Below are positions 24,701 through 36,196 of a stretch of 64,000 nt of DNA, piece after piece. The position numbers and the translations under genes were made by a program. Numbering within the stretch: position 1 is the first letter of the stretch; the number at the start of each line of letters is the position of its first letter. This stretch comes from Tachypleus tridentatus (lineage: Eukaryota; Arthropoda; Merostomata; Xiphosura; Limulidae), in NCBI RefSeq assembly GCF_004210375.1, contig NC_134830.1, positions 64,954,326-65,018,325 of the forward strand. The letters run 5' to 3'. The notes under the pieces were generated by a model. That model was not told the DNA's origin, ran no database searches, and was given only the letters and a program-made list of their open reading frames with translations.

Positions 24701-27700
24701 TTTCCTTCGAGAAATATAGTCTGATTAAATAAATAAATGTTAAAAAAAAATAGGTTTATTTCAAGAACAGAATACTGTAACAGTTGAGTGATGTTAGATA
24801 TTTCCACACACGCAGATACTATGTTCTTAAAAAGCAGAGTGTAAATAGAAAAGATCCTGGATTTTAATTGTTTCTTAAGATAACATTATTCTATTTGTAT
24901 GATAAATAGAAATTATAACCGAATGGTTTAGAAAGCAGCTTCAAAACTATCAACATAAGCTTGCATCTCACAGAATGTTGCTTTATGATAAACTTTCACT
25001 TGAAAATAGTGTCTTGATACACAGCAATGTATATAAATGTTTGATTTTGAATTCGTGCAATATTCTATTGCAAGTTTGATAATACATTTGCATAACTGAA
25101 ACATGTCAAATGCGTTATCATACTATAATGGAACTTGCTTATATGATATTGGAATTTTTATACCATTACGTGACGTGCAACTTCCAACTTCGCGAAATTT
25201 TTATCCTGTGTGTATATAGATTTGCAGTAGAAGTCACGATTTTCCCGTTACAAAGAACTTTATTTTTCTTTATCCTCAGGATGCAGAAAAAGCGTCACTA
25301 ATACGTCAAAAGCGTTTGTAATGCATTGGCGTCATCTATAAAAATATAGTAATATAGTCTGTTGTATATTCATAGGAACACTTCACAGGGTGTGGATGAA
25401 TCTTCTCGAAAACTGGTATGGAGGTTCATAGGGAAATACACACACATTTTTTATTTTGCATTCTGTATTTTTGATAAGTATATTTGTGGTATTTTTTTAC
25501 TACCATTTTGCCCTTGTTGATAGATATTCACCAAATTTTGCATGAAGGTTTGTTTGGTCAATGAGAAGATACGGTTTCATATATATTTTTTTTATGGGCG
25601 TGTTTGTTTTTGTTTTTTAAATATATATAAAGGAAATAACTTTTCATGTCTTAAGATAACTTTTCATTCGTAATGAATTTAAATAACTTTTGTCCAGGGT
25701 ACGGGTATCCCAGCTAGTTATTGTAACTCCGATATTATATGTTCTACCAGTTTCACTGTAACATCACTTTGAAAAAGTCAGGGTCACTTTGGAATCGATT
25801 TGTCTAACTTCGTTTAGCTTGTATGATGTCGGAACTTCAAAACTAAGGAACTCAGTATGAAAATGTGTAGCTTATTGTAGAGTATATGATCTCACATGAA
25901 ACTGATCTGAATGCATATGAATATTTAATTAAATTTTTACAGTGAATGAAATAATAATTTTTATCTATAAATTTATGGTCATTGCATTCATTGTAAACAT
26001 TTTTAACACTTAATAAACTATTATTACAATTGTCAATTTTAGATATTATTTATCTGATAAAACAATGTGGTTTGAGAGATTTTAGCATGCCATAAATAAT
26101 TCCCATATTCTGACGTGCTTAGTAAATCTGGAAACTCAAGCATTTTAAGTGATACGAAAGGTAAAGTGTAAAATAAATGATTATGCAGTTTTTAAGATCT
26201 CAAATGATAGCTGAAGATAATCTCTAAACATATAGACACAGCGGTGGTTTTCCTAATATTGCTGCTCAGTCTTTGTCAGTAATTCTCGTTTATAAGATAT
26301 TATTGAACTGATCTTCGCTGAGATTTTGACTTTCGAACTGAATCTGAAACCTAACAGCAAACTAATTATTTCTTGTTTCGGTGTCTATCATTGCTCACTG
26401 GGAATGATTGATATCATTTCTAAGATTCAATACTATGAACAATACTACTTGTTATGTTTGTTTTTTTTCAATTTCGCGCAAAGCTACTCGAAAGCTATCT
26501 GCGCTAGCCGTCCCTAATTTAGCAGTGTAAGACTCGAAGGAAGGCAGCTAATCATTATCACCCACCGCCAACTCATGGGCTAGTGCCCTCTTTCACCAAC
26601 GAGTAGTTGGATTGGCCGTCACATGACAACGCTCACCACGGATGAAAGAGCGAGCATGTTTGGTGCGACCGGGATGCGAACACGCGACCATCAGATTACG
26701 AATCGCACGCCTTAACCCACCTGGCCATGCCGACCACAATGCTCCATACTGTATGTCAGGTTATGCAACATAGGATACTTTAGTTAAGAATATAATATGC
26801 AAATTTCAAGTACCTCTATTTATTGACAAAACTGCAGTTCAGGAATAGAATATTTAGCGTTCTCAAGGTAATACCTCTTAAACTAACGATTATATTAAGA
26901 AATTTAATAACGACCGTATCTGTATTGAAACTATAATTGAAAACTGCATTCTGAGAGAGAGAGACAGAATATAAAATAAATCATTAAGATAATGTTGTTC
27001 AGTTTGCTATAGTTTTAGCACTGTTTTAATTTTAAGATATAATGTATGAATTCATATCATTGTATGTTTACTTTTCTCTACAGCTGAATTGTAATCATGC
27101 AAATAATTCTTTTTATTTTTATCCGCATGTCAATTGTGGCATTGTATTGCGTGCATGAATGTTTCTTTTTTGATTTAAATACGTTGTATTCAACGAGATT
27201 AACAATGCAAAGGAGAAGACGCAATACACTTTCCCTTTTTTCACATAAATAAAACTAAAGTCTAAAGAAAGTGCCAAGATTGTTTCATAATGTTTTTGTA
27301 ATATATTTACTTACCAACAGGCGAGACATTAATACATGTTCTCATTGACCTTTCACTAAGGACAAGTAGAAAAAACGTTAACTAATTACAAACACACATG
27401 TGTATTTATATATGTCAATATAAACATTTTTCTCAACAGCAAATATATAATGCGTATGCATGTATACATAAATAGCTTACAAAATAAACAAAGAAAGATA
27501 ACATAACTATTCACAGTCTGCGATATTTAATGGTTATTATTATATATACAACCTTTATATTTAAAAACGCACACAACTGTCTGTTCAATAAAATATCACC
27601 AGTTTAACAACTTTCATAACCTATCGGTCAACAATATCACAATAAACTTTTGAACAAAGCTAAACAGTGCGCTATTTGTGTTCTGCTCATCACGGGTATC

Positions 27701-30700
27701 GAAACCTAGTTTTTAGTATTGTAAGTCCGCAGTTATATTGAAAGTATACAACATTTACTAACCTTTTAAGGAACCGTACAGCTTAAAAGATGAATATGTA
27801 GTTGTTAAACTAAAATTTAAAAATTATCAGAGTTTTAGGGACAAGAACTTATTCATGCTTCGTACTGCGTTTTTGTTAACCTGCGTTAACCTCTATCTAT
27901 GGTTAATCCTCTTATTATTATTGGCTTTCTGGTGCCAATATTAACTTATACGCTTCTTGCAATATATGCTCGAATAAATTCCAAGGTGTTGCTCATTTAC
28001 ATTTACCTTTATATGTAACAGAAAGAGGTACCCAGAATTTACAGGCAAGTAAAGTAGCATTTTATCTTACAATAGTCCCTGTTGAATTATAAGCGTGTGA
28101 GGTCCTTGTATTTTACATTACTAGTAATTCTAAATCACTGGGTCTAAACAGATAAGTTTTGATGTTAGATTCCGTAGTAATAAATAAGTAATTTCTTTGT
28201 GTTAGAATGCTCAACTTAATTAATAATATATTTCAATTGTTAAAGGCCATTGCTGAAATGTTCTACGGTTTGGGAATAACGATAGGACCGACAATTGGAG
28301 GCGTTCTTTTTGAGGTAAATTTATCATAAGTTTTTCGTATTTATTGAGTTTTAAAATTTATGGATTATGTAACTTGCACACAGCGTTGCAATCTGGGGTT
28401 CGATCGCCCGCAGTAGACTGAATACACATAAATTAGTGTGTTACTTTGATATAAAACAACAACCCTTCTATCTACCTATAAGAGTTCTTGGTGACATACA
28501 AATAAACATCTAAATATACATGATTACGTTGCTTGTTTCTAAAAGGAATTTTAGCCAACCAAAAATATATTTTTATAATGATAATAGTCTCCAACAGTTT
28601 GAAACTAACAATCTGTCACAAATTTTGTCTGTTTGATGTGTTTTATTTAATACAGTGATTAAGAGTGTATATAAAAAATCCGAGGAATATATTATAATAC
28701 TTGTATATTATATAACCTGCTGAAACGAAAAAGTTTTAGAGCATTTTAAATACGAAAATATAATTATTTTTCATAATAATAATTATATATAATTATTCAC
28801 TTAAGCTAGCTCATATATTCACAGTGTCACTTGGTTTTCAGGTTGGAGGTTTCATGTTACCGTTTTTCCTTCTTGGAGCGATTCTGGTATGTTTGTCTGC
28901 TATCATGATCTGTTTCTTGCCAGAAACGAGTGAGTAAAATTAACTTCTATATATTTATTTTAATGAGATTCTCTTACGTAACTCGTTCGTGGTTATCTCA
29001 AAACAACCCGAACAGTTTGGATACTTCGTTGCGAAACGGTTTTGTTTAAACGGTGAGATACAAAACGCAATCCCTCTTATCGAGTCGAAGTTTTAATACA
29101 TCATTCCAATTGTCTATTTAACAGTCATCATTCTTATTTTCTATCGAGCTGGATTAATTTTTTTAACCCTTTACTTTTATTTTTAATCAGAGTGTACCAT
29201 GAACGAGAACAAAGGTGAATTTTGGAAGATTATCCTCAACCCAACTTTTATTGTAGATATGGTAAATATCTTAACTGGCTTTCTTATCGTGGGGTTTAAC
29301 GAGGCGACCTTGGAGTCACACGTTAGACAGGTAGGTAACTTCCTTTCTTTCTTAGGGTTTCGTGAATTTATTATTATAATACTTTAGAAGTCAAGTTGGA
29401 TGTTGGAAACAAACAAAAGTTAAAACGAATTTAGACAGCACTTACTGATAGTTAAAAATTATATTTAGAAAACATTTTTTTTAGAATGTCCAATTTTTTT
29501 CGACCCTAGCAAGTAAACGTGCATTTGTAGCGATAACTTAACTGATTGAAACAAAACTGGGTCGCTATCATTTTGTTTTAAAAACTAAATATTAATATAA
29601 AATACGTTATTTGATTTAGTTATGTTATTTCCTACGTTAAAACTTGCTGTTATAATACTCAATTTCCTTCTTTCTCATATAATTTCTACTTTGTTTTAAT
29701 AAACTATTAATACCCATACCAGCCGTCTTTAATATACATTTTTACTTCAAGTGGGTTTCTCATCACCGTCTTCAATCTTTGTCTGGCTTTCCTGTTGTTC
29801 AGACTCTAATTCATTATGTTTCTTTAGTTTTATTGCATTTTTTACCCATGGAAAAGCGTTTTTGCCGTATTTAAAAGAAAAACTAATTTGTTCGCCGAAC
29901 AGATTGGGAATCGAACAGCCGGTAAAAAGTATACATGAGTGAGGCTAATGTTGGTGTAGTATGAAACCCAAGTTGTTTACTTGAAAGAAAAGTACAAAGT
30001 TATTTTCTGGCACAAGAAAAGGAAGAAATTTTGAAATTGATGCCACCGTTTTAACGTATTTTGGAGAGTTAAGAAATAAAGAACTGTCTGTAACGAGAGT
30101 AGTCTTAATGTTAAAAGAAAAAGTATGTGCAGGAAATAGTGATACTTCATTCAAGGCCGGTCGTGACTCGTGTGAGAAATTAATGAAAAGAGAAAAGTTA
30201 TCATTACGGCAAAGGACAACAAGTAGTAAAAAAGATGACATTCTTTGGGACAACAGTGAATCAAAGGACGAAGATGCTTCAACTTTAGAATATAATATAA
30301 TATCCATTCTTTAATAAACTTTTTTAAAACATATTCACAACTTTCTAATTATTATCCAATTTTTTTTTCTGAAAATCCGTTTATAAAAGGGGGTGCGTCT
30401 TAAATTTCAAGAAATACAGTATTGAATACAACTAACTTGTTATCTTCTAACCAAGTTCACAGATATGATATATATTATAATTTTTATTAAGACATATTTT
30501 TCGTTACATTATCGTTGTATTTTTGCAAAACTAGAAGTATGACAATTTGTTTATTTTCTTAAACAACACCTTATGTACACAGTAAAACAATCAGACAAGA
30601 AACCCTTACGGTTTGGCGAACAGTCCTTAATCTTTATTTATAGACAATAGAGGTTGTGCCAGTTATAAAAGGCGGCTTGACTTAACCAAATAGTAGTAGT

Positions 30701-33700
30701 TACTTCACTGTTACGACACACCAAGTAGATCCCAGATCAATGTTCTAATTCTTACGCCACTCTCAGTGTATGTCACGTAGTTGTCAGTGATTATGAATAC
30801 AATGTTAAAAACCTTTTCAAATAATCTTAATATAGTTAATTTCAGCTATTAATGTACTTCATATTGAAGTATAAAGAATAGCATTAGTTAGTAACAAAAC
30901 ATGTAGTGATTTTGTTTTCTTTTTTACATAATCCCTTGTCTACTGATGACATTAATCAAATTACGGTTTATTATTCGATCTGTGAATAAGTACCCAAGAA
31001 AATGAAATATAAACCAATAAAAATAGTTATTGTCATACAGATATGTAACCAAGAATAAAAAGTTACATTGAAATCCAAGTTAATTCCTGTTTCTCATGAA
31101 ATAATGTCGTAAAAGAACGAATATAAATTATACCTTTGTCTCTGTGTATATTTCATATAGCTTGGACTAACTCCATCTGTTGTGGGACTACTGTTCATTG
31201 CTTCTGGTGGAATATATGCAGTTGGAACTCCAGTTTGGGGATACGTGTATGACAAAATTGTAAATATGTTACATGCCTAAATTTACTGTTTTTTGTTGTT
31301 GTGGTAATAGTACCAGAATATTATTCGAATACATAGAGAAAATAATTTATTTATAAATTATAGAAATGAATTTGCACCTTTGATTGTAAGTCGTTCGGAT
31401 GAAGTTTTATTTTGAAAGGAAATACTGATTATTTTATCTCAGCTCGAAGTGGCTTAACGATAAGTCCGAAGTCTCTTAATGTTAAAACTGGGTTTAAGTA
31501 ACAACAGCCCATTGAGTAACTTTATGCTTATCTACAAGTACATTTTATATTTTATAAACGAAAAAGTCTTAGAATATTTCCCTCAGACAGAATCAGACTG
31601 TTTGTTTCTTGCACTTACTTCTAACTCTGTATTTTAGTTATTAATCTAAATGATTAGCATCATAAGTTAATGCTCGCGTTTGTTGAGATACAACTGAATT
31701 TCAATAAACCATGAAGTTCAGTTTGAAGGAATGTGTGTGACTTATTCTTATTTTTCATACTTAAATCATAGGATGTAAGTATAAAAACCACAACTTGTAT
31801 CAAGTCATCATTTATTTAAATTAAACCTTAACCACCATTTTTTCCTTATTTTTAAGCCTGACTCTTACCTTACAATGTACACATCAAGCATTGTCTGCGC
31901 AGCAAGCTTTCTACTTCTTGGACCCGCGCCGTTTATTCCTTTGGAAACGTAAGCATAATATAATAGAAAGAAATTACCATTTTTGGGTATCACTTATAGA
32001 ACTAAACTCTCCCTTACAGAAACGAATTTAGTGTTTCGGATTTAAATACGAGGACTACTCATATTAGACTTTTTCTGTTAAAATGATGTATCAAAATATT
32101 TTTATTCATAAAAATCCCTTGAGGTCATTTAAATCAAATTTACATTCAGTTAACACTTAAAATGTTTCGCCAAATTAGCCGCACGTACTAAATGATGGAG
32201 TTGTGCGTATTTACATACGTTCTTACATTAGTTTCTGTTATGTTCTATCAAATATCATACTTTGTTTTAAACGAATATTATAGTCTGTTTTAATATTATT
32301 TATTTAAAAAATACTTGCGAAAGTGAATACTTAAAGAAATATATTGATTTTCTTCTCACAGTGAGTGTTTTTCTAAACCAAACTTGTGTTCAGTGCGCAT
32401 ATATAAGCTGGTATATTTCTTGGAATATTTTTTCCAACCTTTTCGAAGTCTCTTTAAGATGTGAATGTCCTAGTTTTTTCAGATCTGGATTTTAATATAT
32501 TAGTTTGTGTTGCTGAGAAGTGTAACTGCATTACGTTAAACATTCGTTTTATTAGCATGTATGATTATTTACAGACACTATTGTGGAATATACATTCTAA
32601 CACACCATTAATCTATATCAATACTTACAGCACCCTCTGGTTGGTAATTATTGCTCAAGTTCTTCTTGGTCTTGGGGCGGGAGGAAAAGTAATCATAGGA
32701 TTCAACCACTCCTTGAGAGTCACTGTGTAAGACTTGTGTTTTAAGTTTCATATATAATTAAATACAAGGAAATAATAGAAGAAAAACTTTTTCTTAAAAA
32801 AAAGGAAATAAATGTCAAGATGGTGTTACATATCATAATTTATCTTTGACGAGCATCCAATTTATTGTTACTTATTGCGATTTCAAATAGATTTACACTT
32901 TTATTTACAGACATTTCCAAAATTTGTGACTCAGTTATTACATAGATATTGTTGTTAAAGGAAACACCTTATAGAACTTTAAAGTTCTGATAACGTGTTA
33001 ATAAGACATTTAAAATACCATTTCTGTGAACAATTCGAACCATACCTTACTGTATGGACAATACTACCGCCTGCCTGATAAACACTCGCCCATTGTAGAA
33101 GACTATCGATGTCAGTGTCTATGTAACCAAGATATAAAATGAAATATGTAGCATACGTATACAACGCTTTTGTTTTTTTGAGCTTTTTAATAAACTCCAA
33201 TCTCTGCCTCAGCCTCAAATGACACAGCGGTATGTCTGCGGACTTACAACGCTATAAACCGGGTTTCAGTATTCCTGGCGGTAGAGCAATGATAGTCCAC
33301 TGTGTAGCATTGTGCTTAACCTCAAACAAACACTGCCTTATTTGCTGAATATGATGTGAAATTGAAGGTTTGACCCGTTGTGAAGGAGTAATGACTTATT
33401 ATTTAATTGAAGTAAGTATGAAAAAGAAAGATGTAGAAAAAATCTTATTGTCTTTGTAATTGGAAAGAAAACAATGATTTGTATATAAACATTACGAACG
33501 TCCACAATATTTCTCCAGATAGAATGAAGATGTTCATAATCGAAGCGATGTCTAAAGCTGTACTTGAATATTGACTGAGAAGTCTAGTGAGCAAATTTTT
33601 CTGTTCCTGAAAGCGTTCTGTTTCAAAAGGAGATAAAACTTAAGTTATATTCTTTGTAATTACCTCAGTTTATTACTTAAATAACAATCAATCAATAGAT

Positions 33701-34051
33701 ACTAATATTCCTTTTTTTTTTATAGATTACGAGGTTTCCCAGACGACATACCAACTTTAACGATTGTTTCGGGGCTCTTTACCTGCATTGTTGCTCTTGG
33801 GTAAGGAATTTAAAACATACATAATTATTAGTGATTTCTAATTTAAAGGCTCAGTGTTTTTGATTTGTGAATTTGATTGTAAAGTTTGGGTTTTTTTATG
33901 TAGCGGTTTTATTGGACCATCTATAGGGGGCACACTTCTCGATCATATGGGTTATGAAAATGGAACTATGGTTCTTTTGGGAATTGAACTGGCAGTAGTA
34001 AGTTTTCTTTTTACGATGAAAAAAATTTTGGTGAAAGTTGATTATTCATAA
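18392..34051 (+). CDS. SLC18B1: SLC18B1-like MFS transporter, copy A, complete coding region (12 exons)
   Basis: Seen: twelve exons join in frame: 18392-18712, 21442-21537, 22785-22858, 24480-24627, 28246-28314, 28842-28929, 29191-29330, 31161-31259, 31857-31948, 32631-32726, 33726-33800, 33904-34051. Every intron is GT-AG, the exons total 1446 nt, and the product is 481 residues. The protein has a polar N-terminal tail (1-75), then 12 hydrophobic segments. Diagnostic motifs are LAPFFPEE after TM1, LGRIVQALGS in TM4, GLGITIGPTIGG in TM5 (MFS motif C), GTPVWGYVYDKI after TM8, RGFPDDIPT in loop 10-11 and GFIGPSIGGTLLD in TM11. Known of the family: SLC18 proteins are proton-coupled antiporters of organelle membranes, and mammalian SLC18B1 is reported as a vesicular polyamine transporter. 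Inferred: a membrane transporter of amines or polyamines; substrate unproven. Length fits the family (about 450-500 residues). The start ATG is the first in the exon, but the 27 nt before it back to the splice acceptor are also open, so coding from an upstream exon is possible. A second copy begins at 58085. Confidence 0.85.
19120..19322 (+). mobile_element. SINE family 1 body and tail in intron 1 (copy B 58822-59005)
   Basis: Lacks most of the head; body tattcgttggtaaaagag and gttggcggtgagtggtgat. Shared by both copies; a C-rich run precedes it (longer in B). Confidence 0.8.
20308..20432 (-). mobile_element. SINE family 3 in intron 1 (copy B 60000-60112)
   Basis: cttatagcaaagctacattg, aaaatcgaacccctaac and taatgctattccagctggg. 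Confidence 0.72.
21442..21537 (+). CDS. SLC18B1: Transporter copy A exon 2: TM2
   Basis: Encodes residues 108-139 (begins AEKKQLSSTQYG) and the TM2 segment, ending SPFMCKM. Acceptor aactttttcag, donor gtgagt, phase 0 at both ends. In the family this stretch leads into the loop 2-3 motif. Confidence 0.88.
22217..22529 (+). repeat. 70-bp-period degenerate tandem repeat in intron 2, about 4.4 units
   Basis: Units begin near 22217, 22287, 22351, 22421 and 22492. Each runs gcagataat-gta, aagacaacaattccaagtg, tagttttagtagac and caacaattccatattgtcac. The units are diverged from one another but nearly identical between copies A and B. Confidence 0.8.
22785..22858 (+). CDS. SLC18B1: Transporter copy A exon 3: loop 2-3 and TM3
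   Basis: Encodes residues 140-163 plus two bases of Gly164. Acceptor tttacttacag, donor gtaagt, exit phase 2. Contains PKFLINSGVFFTGGATILL, a glycine-rich TM3. Confidence 0.87.
23048..23172 (-). mobile_element. SINE family 2 in intron 3 (copy B 63786-63903)
   Basis: cagtgggctatttgcgttc, tctggcgttgtaagtccgc and accgctttggcactaagag. Shared by both copies. Confidence 0.75.
24480..24627 (+). CDS. SLC18B1: Transporter copy A exon 4: TM4 region
   Basis: Encodes the last base of Gly164 and residues 165-213. LGRIVQALGS is the MFS motif B-like stretch with an intramembrane Arg. The exon ends NEFTERRATVL, the charged loop 4-5. Acceptor ctgtctttag, donor gtaaga, exit phase 0. Confidence 0.9.
25375..25717 (+). 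mobile_element. Possible Helitron-like 3' end in intron 4
   Basis: caaattttgcatgaaggtt, then gggtacgggtatccc-agctag ending CTAG at 25714-25717 before a T. This resembles the 3' ends of non-autonomous arthropod Helitrons (short hairpin then CTAG|T). The 5' end is not identified. Confidence 0.35.
26456..26737 (-). mobile_element. SINE family 1, reverse, intron 4
   Basis: Nearly full length: cgcgcaaagctactcg, ctgcgctagccgtccctaa, cacccaccgccaactc, then the head with cacctggccatgccg. No clear target duplication found. Confidence 0.88.
27650..27745 (-). mobile_element. SINE family 2 fragment, intron 4
   Basis: acagtgcgctatttgtg, catcacgggtatcgaaac, gtattgtaagtccgcag. Confidence 0.65.
28246..28314 (+). 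CDS. SLC18B1: Transporter copy A exon 5: TM5 antiporter motif
   Basis: A 69-nt exon for residues 214-236, holding GLGITIGPTIGGVLFE, the MFS motif C found in TM5 of antiporters. The acceptor (attgttaaag) has a weak pyrimidine tract; the donor is gtaaat. It follows the longest intron (3.6 kb), which contains a SINE and a Helitron-like end. Confidence 0.85.
28378..28468 (+). mobile_element. SINE family 2 fragment, intron 5
   Basis: gcgttgcaatctggggttcg B-box-like region and a taaaacaacaa tail; the 5' part is lost. Confidence 0.5.
28842..28929 (+). CDS. SLC18B1: Transporter copy A exon 6: TM6
   Basis: Encodes residues 237-265 and one base of Lys266. TM6 is followed by FLPET, the usual end of the first six-helix half. 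Acceptor ttggttttcag, donor gtgagt after ...acga, exit phase 1. Confidence 0.88.
29191..29330 (+). CDS. SLC18B1: Transporter copy A exon 7: central loop and TM7
   Basis: Encodes the end of Lys266 and residues 267-312. It gives the short cytosolic central loop (CTMNENKGEFWKIILNP) and TM7 with GFNEATLESHVRQ. Acceptor tttttaatcag, donor gtaggt, phase 0 out. Confidence 0.88.
29985..30314 (+). pseudogene. Internally deleted pogo-like (CENPB-type) transposase in intron 7
   Basis: An open frame of 109 codons, no stop after 29984. It reads SGTRKGRNFEID, YFGELRNKELSVTRVVLMLK and FKAGRDSCEKLMKREKLSLRQRTT. This pattern belongs to the second helix-turn-helix (CENPB-type DNA-binding domain) of pogo-superfamily transposases. 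Directly after RTTSSKK the frame passes into an acidic tail (DDILWDNSESKDEDAS) typical of such proteins' C-terminus. The whole DDE catalytic domain is therefore missing. Upstream, GIEQPVKSIHE (to 29942) looks like the first HTH, split off by stops. A TIR-like motif, gggggtgcgtcttaaa, follows at about 30388. It is a transposon relic, not an exon of the transporter. Confidence 0.65.
30371..30417 (+). mobile_element. Possible right terminal repeat of the pogo-like element
   Basis: tataaaagggggtgcgtctt followed by atttcaagaaatacagtat. I associate this pattern with the ends of such transposons. The left end was not found. Confidence 0.35.
31161..31259 (+). CDS. SLC18B1: Transporter copy A exon 8: TM8 and second-half motif A
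   Basis: Encodes residues 313-345. LGLTPSVVGLLF begins TM8, and GTPVWGYVYDKI is the loop 8-9 counterpart of MFS motif A. Acceptor tttcatatag, donor gtaaat, phase 0. The preceding intron carries a pogo-like transposon remnant. Confidence 0.88.
31440..31545 (+). mobile_element. SINE family 2, decayed, intron 8
   Basis: gaagtggcttaacgataag, aactgggtttaagtaac, cagcccattgagtaac. Confidence 0.5.
31857..31948 (+). CDS. SLC18B1: Transporter copy A exon 9: TM9
   Basis: Encodes residues 346-375 plus two bases of Thr376. Contains TM9 with FLLLGPAPFIPLE. Acceptor cttatttttaag, donor gtaagc, exit phase 2. Confidence 0.87.
32631..32726 (+). CDS. SLC18B1: Transporter copy A exon 10: TM10
   Basis: Encodes residues 377-407 with split codons at both ends. 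Contains LLGLGAGGKVIIGFNHSL, the conserved TM10. The donor gtaaga at 32727 lies immediately upstream of an in-frame TAA that would be read only if the intron were retained. Acceptor atacttacag. Confidence 0.86.
33204..33336 (+). mobile_element. SINE family 2, intron 10
   Basis: gacacagcggtatgtctgcg, acgctataaaccgggtttc, gtgtagcattgtgcttaac and an aaacaaacac tail. Confidence 0.75.
33726..33800 (+). CDS. SLC18B1: Transporter copy A exon 11: loop 10-11 and TM11 start
   Basis: Encodes residues 409-432 between split Val408 and Gly433. LRGFPDDIPT is a strong family signature, followed by the TM11 start. The acceptor has a run of T before atag; donor gtaagg. The next intron is only 103 bp. Confidence 0.88.
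33904..34051 (+). CDS. SLC18B1: Transporter copy A exon 12: TM11 end, TM12 and stop
   Basis: Encodes residues 434-481 and the stop. GFIGPSIGGTLLDHMGYE is a TM11 repeat of motif C, followed by TM12 (about residues 454-472) and a short basic tail. A gtaagt after Val464 could be a donor to a further exon at 34292. I prefer reading through, because it completes TM12 and ends in a plausible short tail. Confidence 0.8.
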
Positions 34052-34183
34052 AGAAATTTTACTTAAAAAAATTGAATTTGATTACTTTTTTAATTCTATT
34101 CTGATAAATTGAAGCAACACAAGTGGAAACAGGACCGTATGAAAAGAAATTGTGATATATTAAATACATTTATAAGAAACTTA

Positions 34184-34189
34184 AATAAA
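34184..34189 (+). terminator. Candidate polyadenylation signal for transporter copy A
   Basis: AATAAA 133 bp after the stop codon. A second AATAAA lies at 34530-34535. Which one is used cannot be told from sequence alone. Confidence 0.4.
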
Positions 34190-36061
34190 TATGTAAAACC
34201 CAAATTAGTTTGTCTTAAATGAGGTTTCAAACATGTCGATTCGTATAATAATTCCTTATTGAGTGTCTAATATCTATTTTTTCTAATGCAGATAAAAATA
34301 GCAAGTAGGAATACAATTGTCAATCTATTGCTTTTAGTTGGTGATAACTATTATACATTCACTGTGGACATCAATAACCAGATTTTGTGGACGATCAGAG
34401 GAATTAAAACCTATCCTATCAAATGGTTCTTTGCGGTCATGAAGAAATACTTGTTGTTAACTATAAAAACTCAACAATATATATTTATATATGTATAAAT
34501 ATCGATAGACTTTAAAAACTGTTTGTTTAAATAAAACGATATGAAAAACATAATATACGTACTTTTACGATTTTTGTTTCCATTTCTATATTTGTCATTA
34601 AGTTGTTTATTTTCGTGTGATTCTGAAATGTGATTATGTAATTTAAAGTAAAGAAAATATAAATCTTAAACATTTTATAACAAATAATATTTAAAAAAAA
34701 TATTTAGAATTTAAGAAGAAAAAATACATGTGGTTCAATAAAAACTTTTCCTATTTTCATTAAAACGTCATTTTTATTACTCATTTCAAGGACCATAATT
34801 CTTTTTCTTTTCATAGTACTCACTTCCCATCTCTTACTAATTTTTTAAGTGTTTCCATAATACATGCTTTAAGCCACGAGTAATTCAAACCCGTACAATT
34901 GCCGATAAAAGCTTAGTAAAATAGTTCGTTTTTGAATACAGCGCTCTGATTATCGGATGTATAATTTTGTAAAGTAATATAGATTTTTTAAAAATTAAAT
35001 TCAGGTTTTTTTCGTTTTCAAACCATATGTCTCTTTAATTACTTTTTTTGGGTGAGCGTAATATGCGAAATAGCAATTAGTACTCAAATAATTTGCTTTT
35101 AAAAATAGCAATATATTTTTATATATAATCTTATTTGAAATTTAAAACATTGAAAATTATTTCCAAGAACAATGTTTAAATAGAGAATTACATACTTATT
35201 TTTTTACCTTTTATACCCTTTCATTTGAAGAGAAATACCATCTTTCTTCTACAAATACAAACAGCAAACTCATTGCCCTCGGATTGTGATTCTTTCTTCG
35301 GACTATGGGAGGTACAGATGCGAATTTAAATGAGACTAAGATGATACAGAAAATTACCGAATGAAACTATATTTTCTTGAAGGGTGTCTTAAAGCTGCTC
35401 TTGTGAATACTTTCCGTTACTGTTTTTCAGGAGACCTTTGTCAATTTTTCAACCTTTTAACCGTGTAAATAAACAAATAGTGTATATTGGAATTACTAAT
35501 TCAGCATAGTTTATATACCTTACTCTTTAATCTCGTCATTTATAAAATCTGTGTGACGTTAACATAAAGTTACATATTCGTAATTTAATCATGGCCAATG
35601 TTTGTCTGCTATGTTTTCTCAAAAGAAAAGCAGAAAGTATAAGTTACATGTCTTCCATACTTGATTTAACATTCGTATTTCTGTATTATAACTACTTTAG
35701 ATCCTACAGAATAATTACCGAAAAAGTAGCTGTATCGACTCTGGAAGATATAAACACAAACGCACTTTAATAATGTTTCAACCTCACATCATTAAAAGAC
35801 ACACACATTCTTTGTTCGATCCTGAGAAACACGTTACATTTAGACATCTGAGATTGGTTATATTTTCTTGACTTTTAGATGTAGATAGAAGTTTAATATA
35901 GTTTATTAAATTATAAAAGAATTACAAAATGCAAGCATAGGATAAAGTGTTTCTACTGAACTTACCAATCAAAAATCCGCATGTGTTACTTCTATAAAGT
36001 CATCAATTAATTACACAACGACAACTATTCAAATAAAATATTCAAATATACTAATTTTGTT

Positions 36062-36196
36062 CTCCATCCCAGTAGCTTGGTGGTAAGCTTGAAGACTTAA
36101 GATGCTAGAATTCTGTGTTTCTTCCCTTTAACCGGCACATCAAATATCCTAATGAGTAGTTTTATGCTTAATTACTTAATAGCAAAGAAACAACGT
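36062..36196 (+). mobile_element. SINE family 2, decayed
   Basis: cccagtagcttggtggtaag, agatgctagaattctgtg, gagtagttttatgcttaa. Confidence 0.6.

Noticed and set aside
29945..30307. 120-codon open frame on the - strand
   Set aside because: Antisense shadow of the pogo-like transposase remnant on +, which has recognisable motifs.
34292..34498. Alternative last exon of the transporter with a tcttctaatgcag-type acceptor
   Set aside because: It would replace the end of TM12 with an unrelated polar/aromatic stretch; reading through exon 12 gives a normal family C-terminus. Not excluded without transcripts.
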